From: Heterocephalus glaber
Lineage: Eukaryota; Chordata; Mammalia; Rodentia; Bathyergidae
Assembly: GCF_000247695.1 (NCBI RefSeq)
Contig: NW_004624795.1
Location: 10,817,669 to 10,881,668 of the forward strand
Direction: 5' to 3'
DNA: 64,000 nucleotides
The position numbers and the translations under genes are program-made. The notes beneath the pieces were generated by a model. It did not search any database and was not told the origin of the DNA. It saw only the letters and a list, made by a program, of their open reading frames with translations. Below, piece by piece: positions 35,090 through 45,959 of this stretch. Each line of letters begins with the position of its first letter. Within the stretch, counting starts at the first letter, position 1.

Positions 35090-36360
35090 TCAGTGATTTT
35101 TAATGCACATATATCCTCTCAATATTAGTATTCCTCAAAGCTATTTATAGTTAATCCTCCTTCCTACTTCTAGTCTCACGCAACATTCATCTACTTTCAG
35201 TATCTACACAGTTGCACTTTTAAGACATTTCATATAAACAGAATAATAACACATGGTCACTTATGTCTGGTTTCTTTCATGTAAAGTAATGATTTTGAGT
35301 TCATCCATGTGGTAGTGGGTATCAGAAGTATGTTAATTTTTTTTTCCTTTGCTGAGTAAGGTTCCATTATACAGATATACTGTATAATATATTTTATTTA
35401 GACTGTTTCCACTCTTCTGCCATCATGAATAAACATGTGGAAGTCTTTGGGTATACTGTTTTCATTTTTCTTGGGTCTACACCTACCAAAGGAGTTGAAT
35501 ACAACATTATGTTTAACTTTATGAGGAGCCATGAGACTATCTTCCACAGCAATTACATTATTTTACATTCTCACCAGCAAGGTATGAATGTTCTCATTTC
35601 TCTGTTTTCTTGCCAATATTTATTATTGTCCTGAACTCTTATAGCTACTTTGGTAGATGTGAAATGTTACCTTATCATGGTTTTAATTTGTATTTCCTCA
35701 ATGACAATACAAACTTGTTCAATATCAAGTTTGTATGTACTTATTTCTCACTTGTATATGTTCTTTGGAGAAAAGTCTGTTCATATCTTTTATCTCTTTT
35801 ATGATTGGGTTACCTTCTTATTGAGGTCTACATACTCTTTCTGAATTGTTGATGTAAATCTCTTCTTGGCAAGTGTTTTGCAAATATTTTCTCTCAGTCT
35901 GTTCATTATGTTTTCACTTTCTTAATGGTGTCTATGGAAGTGCTAAATTTTGAATTTTGAGATTCTACGTATTTTCTTTTATCAACCATGTTTTTAGTTT
36001 TATATGTATTAATTCTTGCTTAATCTAAGGTCTTAGATATTTTCTATATTTTCTGTATTTTCTTCCTTTCCTTCCAAACATTTTATTGTTTCAGCTCTTA
36101 CGTTTAAATTTATGGTCCAATTTGAGATAACTTTTGTGTATCACGTGAGATCAGAGCCTACATTCAGTTTTCCCAGTACAAGTTTTTGAACAAACTACCC
36201 TTCCTCCAATAAATTTCCTTCCTCTTTGTCAAAGATTTGTTGGCTGTAGATCTAAGGGCTTATTTCTGGTATAGTACCATACTGTTCTTGATAACTATAG
36301 TTTCTTAGTAAGTTTTGAAATTGGGACGTGAAATTCTTTCAGCTTTGCTCTGTTTTGAAT
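35090..36360 (-). mobile_element. LINE-1 3' fragment (L1M type), minus strand
   Basis: ACATTTCATATAAACAGAAT, TCATCCATGTGGTAGTGGGT, TGCTGAGTAAGGTTCCATTA, TTCACTTTCTTAATGGTGTC, TTAATTCTTGCTTAATCTAA and GGCTTATTTCTGGTATAGTA-CC are in the antisense order of the L1 3' UTR and the end of ORF2. It is truncated before most of ORF2 and all frames are broken. Confidence 0.9.
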
Positions 36361-36439
36361 TGTTTTATGTAGTGTAGGCATTTTGCCTTTCCTTGTAAAT
36401 TTTATGATCTGCTTGCCAATCTGCCTAATGTTTTCATCT

Positions 36440-36590
36440 ACTGAGAGACCCTGAGCCAGAACTTCCCAGCCAATCGAGCAGTTCTAGGTCCCTGATCCAC
36501 AGACACTGTCACAGAAATGATAAATGTTTTGATTTTAAGCCACAAACTTTTGGGTAAGTTGCTTCGTAGCAATAGAAGACTAACCACCCA
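36440..36590 (+). mobile_element. LTR 3' end fragment, plus strand
   Basis: GAGAGACCCTGAGCCAGAAC-TTCCCAGC, then GAAATGATAAATGTTTTGAT-TTTAAGCCACAAACTTTTGG and GCAATAGAAGACTAACC, match the 3' end of the same LTR family as 33570-33795. Confidence 0.7.
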
Positions 36591-36640
36591 ACTTTATTTA
36601 GTGTGTTTTTGCATGATGTTTGGTGCCCTTAAAAATCTTG

Positions 36641-36753
36641 GGCGGGGGATTTAGCTCAGTGGTGCCGCTGCCTGCCTCAAAAGTGCAAGGTCCTGAGTTT
36701 GATCCCTGTACCAACCCCCCCCCAAAACAATAACAAAAACAAAACAACAACAA
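36641..36753 (+). repeat. ID SINE with intact target duplication
   Basis: GGCGGGGGATTTAGCTCAGT, GCTGCCTGCCTCAAAAGTGC, GAGTTTGATCCCTGTACC, then a run of ten C's and a (CAAAA)n tail. The flanking 11-bp duplication TAAAAATCTTG (36630-36640 and 36754-36764) is perfect. It ends about 110 bases before the assembly gap. Confidence 0.94.
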
Positions 36754-36876
36754 TAAAAATCTTGCTGCTCTCAAGTTTGAAGATTTGCTGGTTTTCAGGA
36801 AAATAAAAAATGTGGAGGATGGTAGAAAAAAGAGAGCCAGGGTGAGGAGGGAGGCCTGAGGAAGGGGTGGGTGGGT

Positions 36877-36976
36877 NNNNNNNNNNNNNNNNNNNNNNNN
36901 NNNNNNNNNNNNNNNNNNNNNNNNNNNNNNNNNNNNNNNNNNNNNNNNNNNNNNNNNNNNNNNNNNNNNNNNNNNN
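36877..36976. other. Assembly gap, exactly 100 N
   Basis: Exactly 100 N is the common placeholder for a gap of unknown size, so the true length and content are unknown. The left flank is GGGGTGGGTGGGT, a G-rich stretch that often stops sequencing. Annotations spanning it should not be trusted. Confidence 0.99.
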
Positions 36977-38000
36977 TAACATTGTACTTCTTTACAGAAA
37001 AAAATTGCTGACCACTGGAAAAGAGTCTGTATTTTAGATAAAATTGGTGAAGTCACCATTGTCTAGGGAGAATTGGAAGCCACATAGAGAGATGGTTTGA
37101 TATTTGAATTGAGGGCCTGCTTTCCAGGTATGTCCCCGTGAGGAGAAGGTAAGTCATCCCTACTCTCTCCATGCAAGATATCAAGGGTGTAAATGGCCAC
37201 TGGAACCTTTTCCTATTTATAATTCCCAGAATAAGAGGAACTCATACCATTTCCTGCAGGCTGAGAGTCCTACTCTACTGGATCCCCTGAGGCCTTGGCT
37301 CCCAGGTGCAGAATGGGACTTGGACTGGTGTGAGGAGAGCTCCTGTAATTCTTCAACTTGCAGAGGCCCTGCCTCAAGTGACTACTTCCAAGTATATCCC
37401 CCTTTCAGCTGGCCATTGGCTCTGCTCTCATCTCCTCTCCCCTTCTCAGGCCTGGGTTATAAGCTCACATCCTTCAAGGAGAGTGGGAATGAAAGACAGG
37501 ACCCCTCGTTGTGCCTCTATTCATCCAGTTTGGCTGCCTGATCTGAATCGGAATTACATAATCAAAAGTACCTAAATGGCCCCACAATGTCTGGGTAGGT
37601 TCCTGAATAAGTCCTCCAGACCTAAAGAGCAAAAATGTGCCATTTTGCCAGACACTCCATTCTGTTGATTCACTCACCATTAATCCTTCAAAGCTCTACT
37701 CTCCACACTCTGGCAGTCTGGTCTGTACTCAAACATCCATGCTTTATGGTTCACAAATCCCTGTAGGTGTTAAGTCAAATTACTGTTTTCTCTTTCTGCT
37801 TTGGGCTAAATAGAGATCAGCCCTTCAATCCACATTTAACATTCAACTAAAAAGACCAATTTCCACTTTGTTGAGCATAAATAACAAATGAGAAAGATAC
37901 CAATTTCATCAGCTGCTTCTGTTTTCATGGAGAGGGAAGATGGGATAGTAGACATTTCTGAAGATCTCTGATGTGGTGGAGAGAGCTCTGGATGTGGGAT
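36977..38000. other. Single-copy stretch after the gap
   Basis: No repeat or gene recognised. Overlapping short frames at 37306-37575 (89 codons) and 37320-37541 share no family signature. Confidence 0.45.
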
Positions 38001-38001
38001 C

Positions 38002-38379
38002 TGTCTAAGTCTGTTTGTGGTGTTATAACAACAACAACAAAAAACCCCTTAGACTGAGTAATTTATAAACAGTAGAAATTGATTGCTCAGACAAGAAAAT
38101 ATTGAGGCAGGAAAATATAAGGAGGCTAAGGCATCAAAAGGCTGGATATCTGGCGAGGATCTTCTTCCTCAAAGACAGCATCCTTTAGCTGTGTCCTCAC
38201 ATGGTGAAAGGGCTGAATGTGCTTCCTCAGTCTCTTCTATAAGGTGTGGATTTCATTTGTGTCGGCAGAGCTCTCATGACTTAGTTACTTTCCAAAGGCC
38301 CCACCTCTTCTTACATCAGCTTGGATTTAGGATTTCAACATATGAACTTTGGAGGGACACAGATATTCAGACCATAGCA
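38002..38379 (-). mobile_element. MaLR-type solo LTR, minus strand
   Basis: It begins TGTCTAAGTCTGTTTGTGGT and ends ATTCAGACCATAGCA, with TAGACTGAGTAATTTATAAA, GTGTCCTCACATGGTGAAAG, AGAGCTCTCATGACTTAGTT and AGGCCCCACCTCTTCTTACA between. A (CAA)n run lies near 38028. It is about 378 bp, consistent with a full LTR. Confidence 0.85.
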
Positions 38380-40525
38380 AGGTCCAAATAATTGGAATGA
38401 AGCCCTAGCTTTAGGTGATTTTCAATATGGTTATTTAGCCAGAAAGAAGCCCTAGTGGAGATCATGCTGCAGATTACATAGGGAAGTTATAAAGTAGCAC
38501 TTTGTAGGTTTCTGTGCCTAAGGAAGGAAAGGAAAGGAAATTAAACATTTGTTTAATTTTCAAAGATAGGGTAATATGTTGAATCTTTCTCCAACTTAGT
38601 GTTGGAGTTTCTGTTTGCCAGAATTCATATCATAGATTATGTGTAGTTAGGGAAGAAATAAATAGAGAGTTCCTAAATTGAAACTACTGTATTTCTTCAA
38701 TAAACATTTCATAAGCCAACGCCCCTCTGGAACTGGTAACAGGTAGAAGTGACTTGCTGTGTTGTTTCTCTCTACAGGGAAAGGTAATTTCCCAGGTCTC
38801 ACTGAAGCCAAAGGGAATCAACTCCAAAGAAATACAGCTCTCAAGGTCTTCTTTCCATATACTCCTCTTCCCCAAAAATTGGTTTGCCTACTTTCTGTAG
38901 TTTTAATTTTCAAAGATAAATCCCTTAGGAAGAAAATCAATTCAATCTTTACCTACATTTGTAAGACATTTCAGCCACCCAGATCAAATGCTTTGGAAAA
39001 TAAGCTTGACCTTGTTCATGAAATAAGCATATTTATTCATTCATTTCATCATCCTTTTTAAAAAAGATACTGTCCCACTGAAAAGATTTCAAATTGTCTG
39101 TGCCAAATACCTATTGAAGTTCCCTCATGTGCACATGGTGATGAGGAGGCCTCTTTCATCTTGGGTGTGATTCTAGGAGTTAGGTCTGGGATGACGAAAA
39201 GTGGAAAGAGCTAGCAAGAGCTCTCAGAGCTCCTCACTATTTTTATTTACAAACCTGAACTTCTTTTCATACCCCCAACCCTATTTAGATTGGCTTATGG
39301 ATTTCAAATGATCTGTTTGTTCCCCATGTGAGTTTCTTCTTGGATGGTACACCTGAGAACTCTCTGTTAGTGTCCTTATTCCACAACCGTGAGTAAGAGG
39401 TGTCATGCCACTTTGCCGGGCCATGTTTGGGAGTGTCTTCCGAAGCTGCTTGTTTGTACTTAAAGGTTCCCTCTTTTGCATTTAGAGTATGAACTAAAGC
39501 ATTTGGTATGTAATTTGCCCTAAGTAAGGGTTTTGTTGTTGTTGTTTTTCCACTCACTTCCTCTCTTTCATTTACGGTATGAGACCACAGCATTGTCCAC
39601 CATCAGGTCTAACACTTCTTCCCATCTGAGCCTTTAGTCTACTGAGACAGGAGACTTTAGACTGCATCCTTGTGAATTAAAGATCTTTCGTTGGAAGCCA
39701 GATCTCTGGCACCTGGCTCAGTGGTATAAAACTTACACAATAAATTGAACGCAACAGAGCTCTCTTGGAACTGTTTGCAACAGCTACCTTTTCTTTGGAG
39801 CCTTGCTATTGTTTGAAGACTGAATGGCTAAAGGTTATTTCTGATCCCTTGGGAGATCCTATCAGGATTTATATCAGTAATTAAAAGCAAACTGTGTAAG
39901 GCAACTCAATGTATCCAATGGTGCAATTTTAGGCAGGAAACAGTGAGTTACTCCCATTCATTCCGAGCTTGCTGCAGGACTCGTTTGAACACTTTATCTT
40001 GGTCCAGCTGCCAGAAAACTTTTCATTCTCTTCCCCTACATGCAGGGAGCCGCCTTTCCTCGGATATCTGAACTCGGAAACACTTGACATTCTCCCAGGA
40101 AATAACTTCATCCAGAGCTATTGTTTTTAAGTGCTAGAGTGATTGACTTAAAAGTAGCTTGCGTAAATCAGTGGTGTTGATTACTAAACACAATGGTAAT
40201 TACTAGGGAGGTCAGGGAAACACAAAATAGTCCTATGAGTAATATGTGACAATTGAAAGTAGAACCTATAATGAACTTTTAACACCATTTACTGTGGTTG
40301 AAGGAATAAGGTCAGTGGGTGTGTGGTTTGAAGGCCTATGCTCTTGTGTCTATTTCCTGGAATGGCAAAGATCAAATTATCTCATTTTTTGCTCCATCTG
40401 TACCTATCAGCCTTACAGCCCTCCTCCAAATAATCATTATCAAGTGCCCCAAGTAACCACTATCGACCAATTAGATTTACCCCAAGGAAACAATGATCTC
40501 CTCTCCTAATGATGGGGAATATGTT
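38380..40525. other. Single-copy stretch, no gene seen
   Basis: About 2.1 kb without a confident repeat, apart from a short (GTT)n near 39530-39548. Frames of up to 102 codons on both strands have no recognisable domain. Confidence 0.45.
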
Positions 40526-40529
40526 TTCA

Positions 40530-40645
40530 CACACTAGACTGGGAGTTATTTGAGAGCAATGGCAGAGTTTTAGACATTCTGTGATTACAGCATCTAGACA
40601 CAGTGCTCCGTGCATAATAAACACTTGGTAAATATTACTAAATTG
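40530..40645 (+). repeat. L2 LINE 3' end
   Basis: ACTAGACTGGGAGTTATTTG-AGAGCAATGGCAGAGTTTTA, GACACAGTGCTCCGTGCATA and ATAAACACTTGGTAAATATT-ACTAAATTGAA form a typical L2 end. Confidence 0.8.
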
Positions 40646-40666
40646 AACACTTCATAATAGTTGCTG

Positions 40667-40758
40667 GGGCTGGGGATTTAGCTCAGTGGTTTCACCACCT
40701 GCTGTGCAAGCACAAGGACCCGAGTTCGATCCCCGGTGCCAAAAAAACCAAAACAAAA
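40667..40758 (+). repeat. ID SINE with intact target duplication
   Basis: GGGGCTGGGGATTTAGCTCA, TCACCACCTGCTGTGCAAGC, GAGTTCGATCCCCGGTGCC, then an A-rich tail. The flanking 14-bp duplication CATAATAGTTGCTG (40653-40666 and 40759-40772) is perfect. Confidence 0.96.
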
Positions 40759-41084
40759 CATAATAGTTGCTGAATAAGCACATTTATTAAGTCACGAAGA
40801 GGTTCCCGGGTGGTGCGTTGGTACGTGAAGTGGGATATGGGTATGAGGCTATACTGAGGCTATGCCCCGCTGCATCTAGAATGGACACAGCCCCAAAGCA
40901 TCAGCCTCCTACTGTGCGAAGTCTCAGCCAATTGCTCCCATTTTCCTAAATATGTCAGCATTTTCAATGTTTAACATAAGGGAGAAGGATTCGAGAAGTT
41001 TGGGAAACACTAGATGGATTCTCTCTGGAAAACATTGAGATTAAACAACTCAAACTGATAATATTGCATCTAGATAATAGCTGA

Positions 41085-41335
41085 GGTTTTGTTTTCTGAT
41101 ATTTGAGATTGAACCCATGCTAGCTAAGTACCCTATCACTGAGCTACACCCCCCACTCACTTTTAAATGTTATTGTATTTTGAGACAGGATTTTACAACC
41201 TAGTGAGAACCTACCCCAGGGTAGAGCATATCCTAGGAGGGAACCTACCCCAGGATGGCCTCAAATTTGTGATTTGAGCCTACCTCAGCCTCCCAAATAG
41301 TTTTGACTACAGATGATCCTTGGCTTGAATATTTC
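41085..41335 (-). repeat. B1-ID dimer SINE, minus strand, with internal 34-bp duplication
   Basis: The ID half (TTGAGATTGAACCCATGCTA, ACTGAGCTACACCCCC) is followed by the B1 half (TTTTGAGACAGGATTTTACA, GATGGCCTCAAATTTGTGAT, TACCTCAGCCTCCCAAATAG). A 14-bp block GAACCTACCCCAGG occurs twice 34 bases apart (41207-41220 and 41241-41254), lengthening the B1 half. Confidence 0.8.
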
Positions 41336-41727
41336 TTTAGAAAGTATCCCAGTTGCCTAAGATCCCAGATAGTACAAAGAGAAAAATATGTTCCTTACAT
41401 AAAGGAAGAATTATCATGATGAAGTCCTGATGGGTATGTATATGTGTGGGACCCTTCACCATGTGCCTAAGGGCTTTAAGAAAGTCTTGCAGCTTGCAAA
41501 GGAGTCTCTTATCCCTTAGAAGAGGCACACAAGAAACTCCATGAGTATCAATTAGAAAATATTAATGACTTTCATATAGAGTGGATGTAAATACTTTATT
41601 CTGGAAGATAAGGATCCTAAATCTCCCCATTTTTAAATCTCCCTATTTTTTATTTTATTTTCTGAATTCTGAATGTGGTAAAGACATGCCCAGAAGTAGC
41701 ATTACAGATGTGAGGGACAAACACCAG

Positions 41728-41875
41728 GTGTGGTGGTGCATGCCTGTAATCTCAGCACTTGGGAGGCTGAGGCAGGAGGATTGCCATGAGTTTGAAGCCA
41801 ACCTGGCTACATAGTAAGTTCAAGGCCAGCCTGAACTACATAGTGAGACCCTGTCTCCAAAAAGAAAATGTGAGC
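41728..41875 (+). repeat. B1 SINE with internal repeat
   Basis: CACCAGGTGTGGTGGTGCAT, CTTGGGAGGCTGAGGCAGGA, and two versions of the AAGCCAACCTGGCTACATAG/AAGGCCAGCCTGAACTACAT block, then GTGAGACCCTGTCTCCAAAA. The doubled block recalls the known B1 internal duplication. Confidence 0.95.
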
Positions 41876-42224
41876 TGACATTGAGATTATGTATTTGAAG
41901 AAACTAGGATTACTTTTGAAAATCCAAGGCACATGGTTCCCACTCTTCTAATGGAATCTGATGCACCTCAGCCAGGCTCTAAGCATGAGGTACTTTCAGA
42001 ATGTGTGCATCGTCACAGGAAGAGGCATGAGCATGAGAGAGTGGAAAGCAGGTGTCTAGGAAGATGTCAGAGGATGTCCTGGTACTTTAGCCATGGCAGG
42101 AAGGTTGGAATTGAACTAGAATAAGGCACTGTAGAGTTCAAGGCCAGATCAGAGAGACAAGGGCCAGGAAAACCCACTGATAATAACTAGGGGGTAATAG
42201 GTTAGGCTCCGGTGTAATACAGTG

Positions 42225-42400
42225 GAGAGAGAATGGGCACAAAGACAGAGCTGGGTGTAAATGCTGGTTCCAAGTCTCACTAGCTTTATACTTTTGAAGA
42301 CTAAGCTTGTTTACAAATATAAAAACATGTGAACACTACGTACTACATAGATTGTTGTGAGGATCAAATGACACAATGTCTATAAAACACAAATATATGT
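42225..42400 (+). repeat. MIR SINE
   Basis: GCTGGTTCCAAGTCTCACTA, TAGATTGTTGTGAGGATCAA, ATGACACAATGTCTATAAAA and CACAAATATATGTGGCACAA are in MIR order, though the middle is diverged. Confidence 0.75.
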
Positions 42401-42944
42401 GGCACAATTAGATTCCTTCTTTTTGCTTCCCTGACCCAGGAAAACCAGATCACCAGATAAGACCAACAAAGGCTTAGTTGGGTAGGGGAGTTAAGCCCCA
42501 GGTACACAGCACTGCAGGATAGTGATGGAAAGGGAGCTGCTCCAAAGGCTTTGGGAAAGGAACTTTGCTGAGTAGCTAGCAGTGTGTGGTAGGAAAACTC
42601 AAAATCCTTCAAGATCCCTATACATTGGTGTGTGCATTTTATATGAGTAACTCCAATGATCAGGGTTATTATATGACACAATTAACCCTAAGAAAGGGAG
42701 ATTATGCAGAATGGAGCTAAGTAAATGAGATGAGCCTTTCAAAGAGACTAGGGGTTTTCGAAGTCAGTGATTCAATATGGAGAGACATTTGTTATTGTTG
42801 CTGTTGCTGTTGTTGTTGCTGGAGTTAAAGATGGAGAAACCCAAGTGTTATGGATGTGAGGGTGGCCCCTTGCACCAAACAGCAGCCTCCATGGGTTGAG
42901 AGAAACCTGCTTTGACAGTGAGCAAGGAGCAAAGAATACAGCCA

Positions 42945-43135
42945 TGCTGGGCAAGGTGGTGCATGCCTGTAATCCCAGCACATCGGAGGCTGAGACAGGA
43001 TTGCCAAGTTTGAGTCTTGCCTAGGCAACTTAGTGAGATCCTGTATCAAAATAATAAAAAAATTATTTTAAAAGGGCTGGGGATGTATCTTAGTGGTAGA
43101 GCGCTTCTGGGTTTGATCCCCAGTAAACACACACA
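42945..43135 (+). repeat. B1-ID dimer SINE, 3' end duplicated by an assembly artefact
   Basis: The B1 half (GGCAAGGTGGTGCATGCCTG, TAATCCCAGCACATCGGAGG) is joined by AAAATAATAAAAAAATTATT to an ID half (GGGCTGGGGATGTATCTTAG, GTTTGATCCCCAGTAAACAC). The last bases reappear after the adapter insert at 43191, so the original locus was probably this element followed directly by the CA repeat. Confidence 0.9.
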
Positions 43136-43194
43136 GAAGACGACACACACACACCTGGTAGGTGACTGGAGTTCAGACGTGTGCTCTTCCGATC
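43134..43194 (+). other. Sequencing-library (Illumina P7-type) adapter embedded in the assembly
   Basis: 43162-43194 is the standard index-read adapter arm (GTGACTGGAGTTCAGACGTG followed by TGCTCTTCCGATC). 43134-43142 is CAGAAGACG, as at the start of the P7 primer. Between the two are exactly 19 bases, the P7 spacing (11 plus 8), and the last 8 (43154-43161, CCTGGTAG) sit at the index position. The 11 between were replaced by CA-like sequence. This is technical, not biological. The six-frame peptides here (RKSTRLNSSH and SEEHTSELQS types) are the well-known adapter translations seen in databases. Confidence 0.97.
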
Positions 43195-43200
43195 CCCAGT

Positions 43201-43202
<2 letters not shown>

Positions 43203-43249
<47 letters not shown>
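43203..43249 (+). repeat. (CA)n microsatellite
   Basis: About 23 pure AC units directly after the adapter insert. It is the likely site of the misassembly. Confidence 0.97.
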
Positions 43250-43252
<3 letters not shown>

Positions 43253-43289
43253 CCAACAGTCACCTGAGTTAGATGACCATGAGGTCCAG

Positions 43290-43462
43290 ATGATTCCACA
43301 GCTGAGGCATTACATTGGTTCAGGCTGTGAGACCCTGAACACAGACCCTGAGCAATGCTCTGCTTGAAACTCTGTTCTACAGCACTTGGGACATTAGCAA
43401 TGCCTATCGCTTTAAGTCACTAAGATTGTGGTGATTTGTTGTGCAGCAAGAGAAAACTGCAG
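43290..43462 (+). mobile_element. LTR 3' end fragment, plus strand
   Basis: GGCTGTGAGACCCTGAACAC, then TCGCTTTAAGTCACTAAGAT-TGTGGTGATTTGTTGTGCAG-CAAGAGAAAACTGC, correspond to the common MLT1-type LTR 3' end. Confidence 0.6.
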
Positions 43463-43564
43463 AAAATGTCTTAATCTGATCCATTGGGGTCCTTTGTCAT
43501 TCTCCTACAAGATTTTAAAGAGGCTTTCAGAATTATGGAATTTATCCAAATCTGCCAGGTGATA

Positions 43565-43762
43565 TTTATTTATTTATTTATATATTTAGTACTGGGGACT
43601 GAACCCAGGGTCTTTGCACTGAGCTACATACTTTTTGTTTTTTTTTTAATTTTGTACTTGTTAGGTCACTCAATTGCCTGGGCTGATCTCGAACTTCCAA
43701 TCCTCCTGTCTCAGTCTCTCAGCATGCTGGGATTACAAGCATATGCTAACATGCCTGGCTCT
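43565..43762 (-). repeat. B1-ID dimer SINE, minus strand
   Basis: The ID half (AGTACTGGGGACTGAACCCA, TTTGCACTGAGCTACATAC) is followed by the B1 half (GTTAGGTCACTCAATTGCCT, CAATCCTCCTGTCTCAGTCT, GCTGGGATTACAAGCATATG). (TTTA)n at the left edge is the tail. Confidence 0.9.
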
Positions 43763-43929
43763 GCCAACTATTATGTGTTTCATAAGCACTTCCCAATTAG
43801 CTTGTAAGCTCACTGAGGATAGATTCTAATTCTTGCCATCATCCTTCCTCAAATAGTACAGTGTAGAGGTCAATACGACTCTGTTGACATACATGCATCA
43901 AGTGTTTGGCCTCCTCCAAAGGATTCACC

Positions 43930-44030
43930 ACCCTGATCTCATTTGATCCTCACCATGACTGTGATGTGGACTTAGGGCAGAGAAGGGACCTGCAGCCCAG
44001 AGAGGAAACAAAGCTAGCCTAGGGTTAAAG
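43930..44030 (-). repeat. MIR SINE, minus strand
   Basis: ATCTCATTTGATCCTCACCA, GGACCTGCAGCCCAGAGAGG and AAACAAAGCTAGCCTAGGGT match the antisense MIR core. Confidence 0.65.
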
Positions 44031-44034
44031 GAAA

Positions 44035-44435
44035 AACTCCCTACACCTTCACAGCTTCCAGTGCAGTGTACTTTCACTGCAGCCCAGCCTTTCCACAACA
44101 GAATTAGAATGTGAAATACCTCATTCTTTGAGCAGAGTTTTGTTGAAAAGGACCTTGAGAGTTCCCATGGCTCCAAGCCAAGGGGAACAAATGCCTCGAC
44201 CTTCGAGTTCCATCTCATATTTTCCAGAGCTTTGAGGTGTTCCAAGCTTTTTTTCCTGCTCCATCTCTAAACAACAGATAATCAAGGGAAACATCCCTTT
44301 ACTTTATAATTCTGTTGAAATGAAAAACATACTGCCCTACGGGATAATTGCAGATGCAGTGAATAGCATGGCTATCTCAGGAGTTCAACTGTATCCTGGG
44401 CTTATTAGAACAAGTAAAGTTCTTAATTTAACACG
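44035..44435. other. Single-copy stretch
   Basis: No repeat or gene recognised. The minus-strand frame at 43925-44245 (106 codons) overlaps the MIR and shows no domain. Confidence 0.45.
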
Positions 44436-44439
44436 TGTT

Positions 44440-44545
44440 TGAGTATGCACTAGGTGGGAGGCACTGAACTAACATCAGAAATACAGTTGCGTATAAAAAT
44501 AGATCTAGTCTTAGGTCTCAGTGAGCTGTTCATATTCTGGGAGCA
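44440..44545 (-). repeat. L2 LINE 3' end fragment, minus strand
   Basis: TTTGAGTATGCACTAGGTGG-GAGGCACTGAACTAACATCA-GAAATACAG is the antisense L2 tail, with AAATAGATCTAGTCTTAGGT and TGAGCTGTTCATATTCTGGG after it. Confidence 0.75.
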
Positions 44546-44549
44546 TTTC

Positions 44550-45007
44550 CTTGAGTTTAGCCACTTTGTCTCCATGAACTATGTATGTACCAGACAGATC
44601 CATTAAAGTCATTACCTCATTGTATATAGCTCTTTTTTGCCTCTTGGTTTATCAATCCAGCCTATTAGCTTTTCTTGGCCTAAGAAAATGTCCGTTCCTT
44701 ATACACCTAGGGTTATTGTACCTGCGTGGAAGATTTGTCCATTCTATAGCTGATTAAATAACATAATGAGGAAATGAGCAAATGGATTCCTTTGCAGTTA
44801 ATATTTGGAGATGATTATCTTCACAACCTCTATTAGAATGAGATTTTTAGTAAGCTCTCTTGTTAGCTTGGACCCCAGGGACATTTAATACATGTTTGTG
44901 GAATACATATATTGTTCACAATCAAGGGATATTTTTCCCAAATGTAATAGAAGTCCTGAGTCTACTACCTACACGGTTTCATTCCCAAAGAGAGAAAATT
45001 AACTGTC
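44550..45007. other. AT-rich single-copy stretch
   Basis: No gene or repeat confidently recognised. Confidence 0.4.
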
Positions 45008-45022
45008 AAAATCTTGAACAGG

Positions 45023-45107
45023 GGCCGGGGATTTAGCTTAGTGGTGTCAGCACCTGCCTTGCAAGCACGAGGTCCTGAGTTTGAGCCCCGGTACCAAAAA
45101 AAAAAAA
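45023..45107 (+). repeat. ID SINE with near-intact target duplication
   Basis: GGCCGGGGATTTAGCTTAGT, CAGCACCTGCCTTGCAAGCA, GAGTTTGAGCCCCGGTACC, then a pure A tail. The flanking duplication AAAATCTTGAACAGG (45008-45022) reappears as AAAATCTTAAACAGG (45108-45122), one mismatch. Confidence 0.95.
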
Positions 45108-45124
45108 AAAATCTTAAACAGGCT

Positions 45125-45955
45125 CTGTACAGATTTCCTAAGTTACCATCTTTTTCCCTAGGAACCTGGAGATGTTGCAGCAGCTGTTTATATTTACAGC
45201 CCAAATCCCAAATTAGCAAGGCTAGCCATTACTCCTGGTCCCTTAAAGTATCTTTCAAAAAAAGTGCCAAAGCGACATTGACACTACTGCTGGAGTCTTT
45301 AAATAACCACCAGTTCTGACTGGTGGCTTCTAAGCCGAGCAGCCCCTACGCACACTGTGTCCCTGGCTCCCTGGGTAGCAGATAACTAACTAATCAACAC
45401 ACCCTGGAAACCCCTTTTAGACCTCAGGCTCCGTTAGCAACAACACAACAAATAGTTGAAAGGGCTTCTGGGTGTAAGCTTCTGGCTGCTTCAAGATTTG
45501 TTGCTAAAATAAGGGCACAAAGCCACAGGTGTTGTTAGCCTTCAGAAGAGCAAGGCCCTGCGTGGTGTCGAGGCCAGGCAGGTTTGGCCAGGCCTAAGAG
45601 GAAGGACTTAGGAGGACAGTCATCGATCTGCAGACCAACATGACGAGGAAGCAGAATAGATGCACTGGTTCTCTTATAGGACATATCGACTCTCTAATTG
45701 AATTCTCTGGCCCCAGGGTCTGCAACTCCAATTCACTGACTTCTAGTTGTCCTTTTAAAATTAGATTGGCCCCTGCCACTTCTGTTTAAAAGTCCCATTT
45801 GAATTACCGAGGTCATAGAGAGCAGTGTCAATACCATTGCAAGCATTTAATCTCCTTTCACTACCCCGACACAACTGTCTTGCCAACCTTATCTTTGGCC
45901 ACTCCCACCTATGAACACTGAGCTTGAAGAACTTCATCTGCCAAACATGTCTTTC
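45125..45955. other. Single-copy stretch
   Basis: No repeat or gene recognised. The plus-strand frame at 45014-45319 (101 codons) crosses the ID tail, so it is not a gene. Confidence 0.45.
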
Positions 45956-45959
45956 TGGG

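Noticed and set aside
43203..43249. CA tract as a possible CRISPR-like or satellite array
   Set aside because: It is a plain dinucleotide microsatellite without spacers.
43046..43299. Short frames around the adapter that look like conserved peptides
   Set aside because: They are translations of the adapter and CA repeat. Matches in protein databases are themselves contamination.
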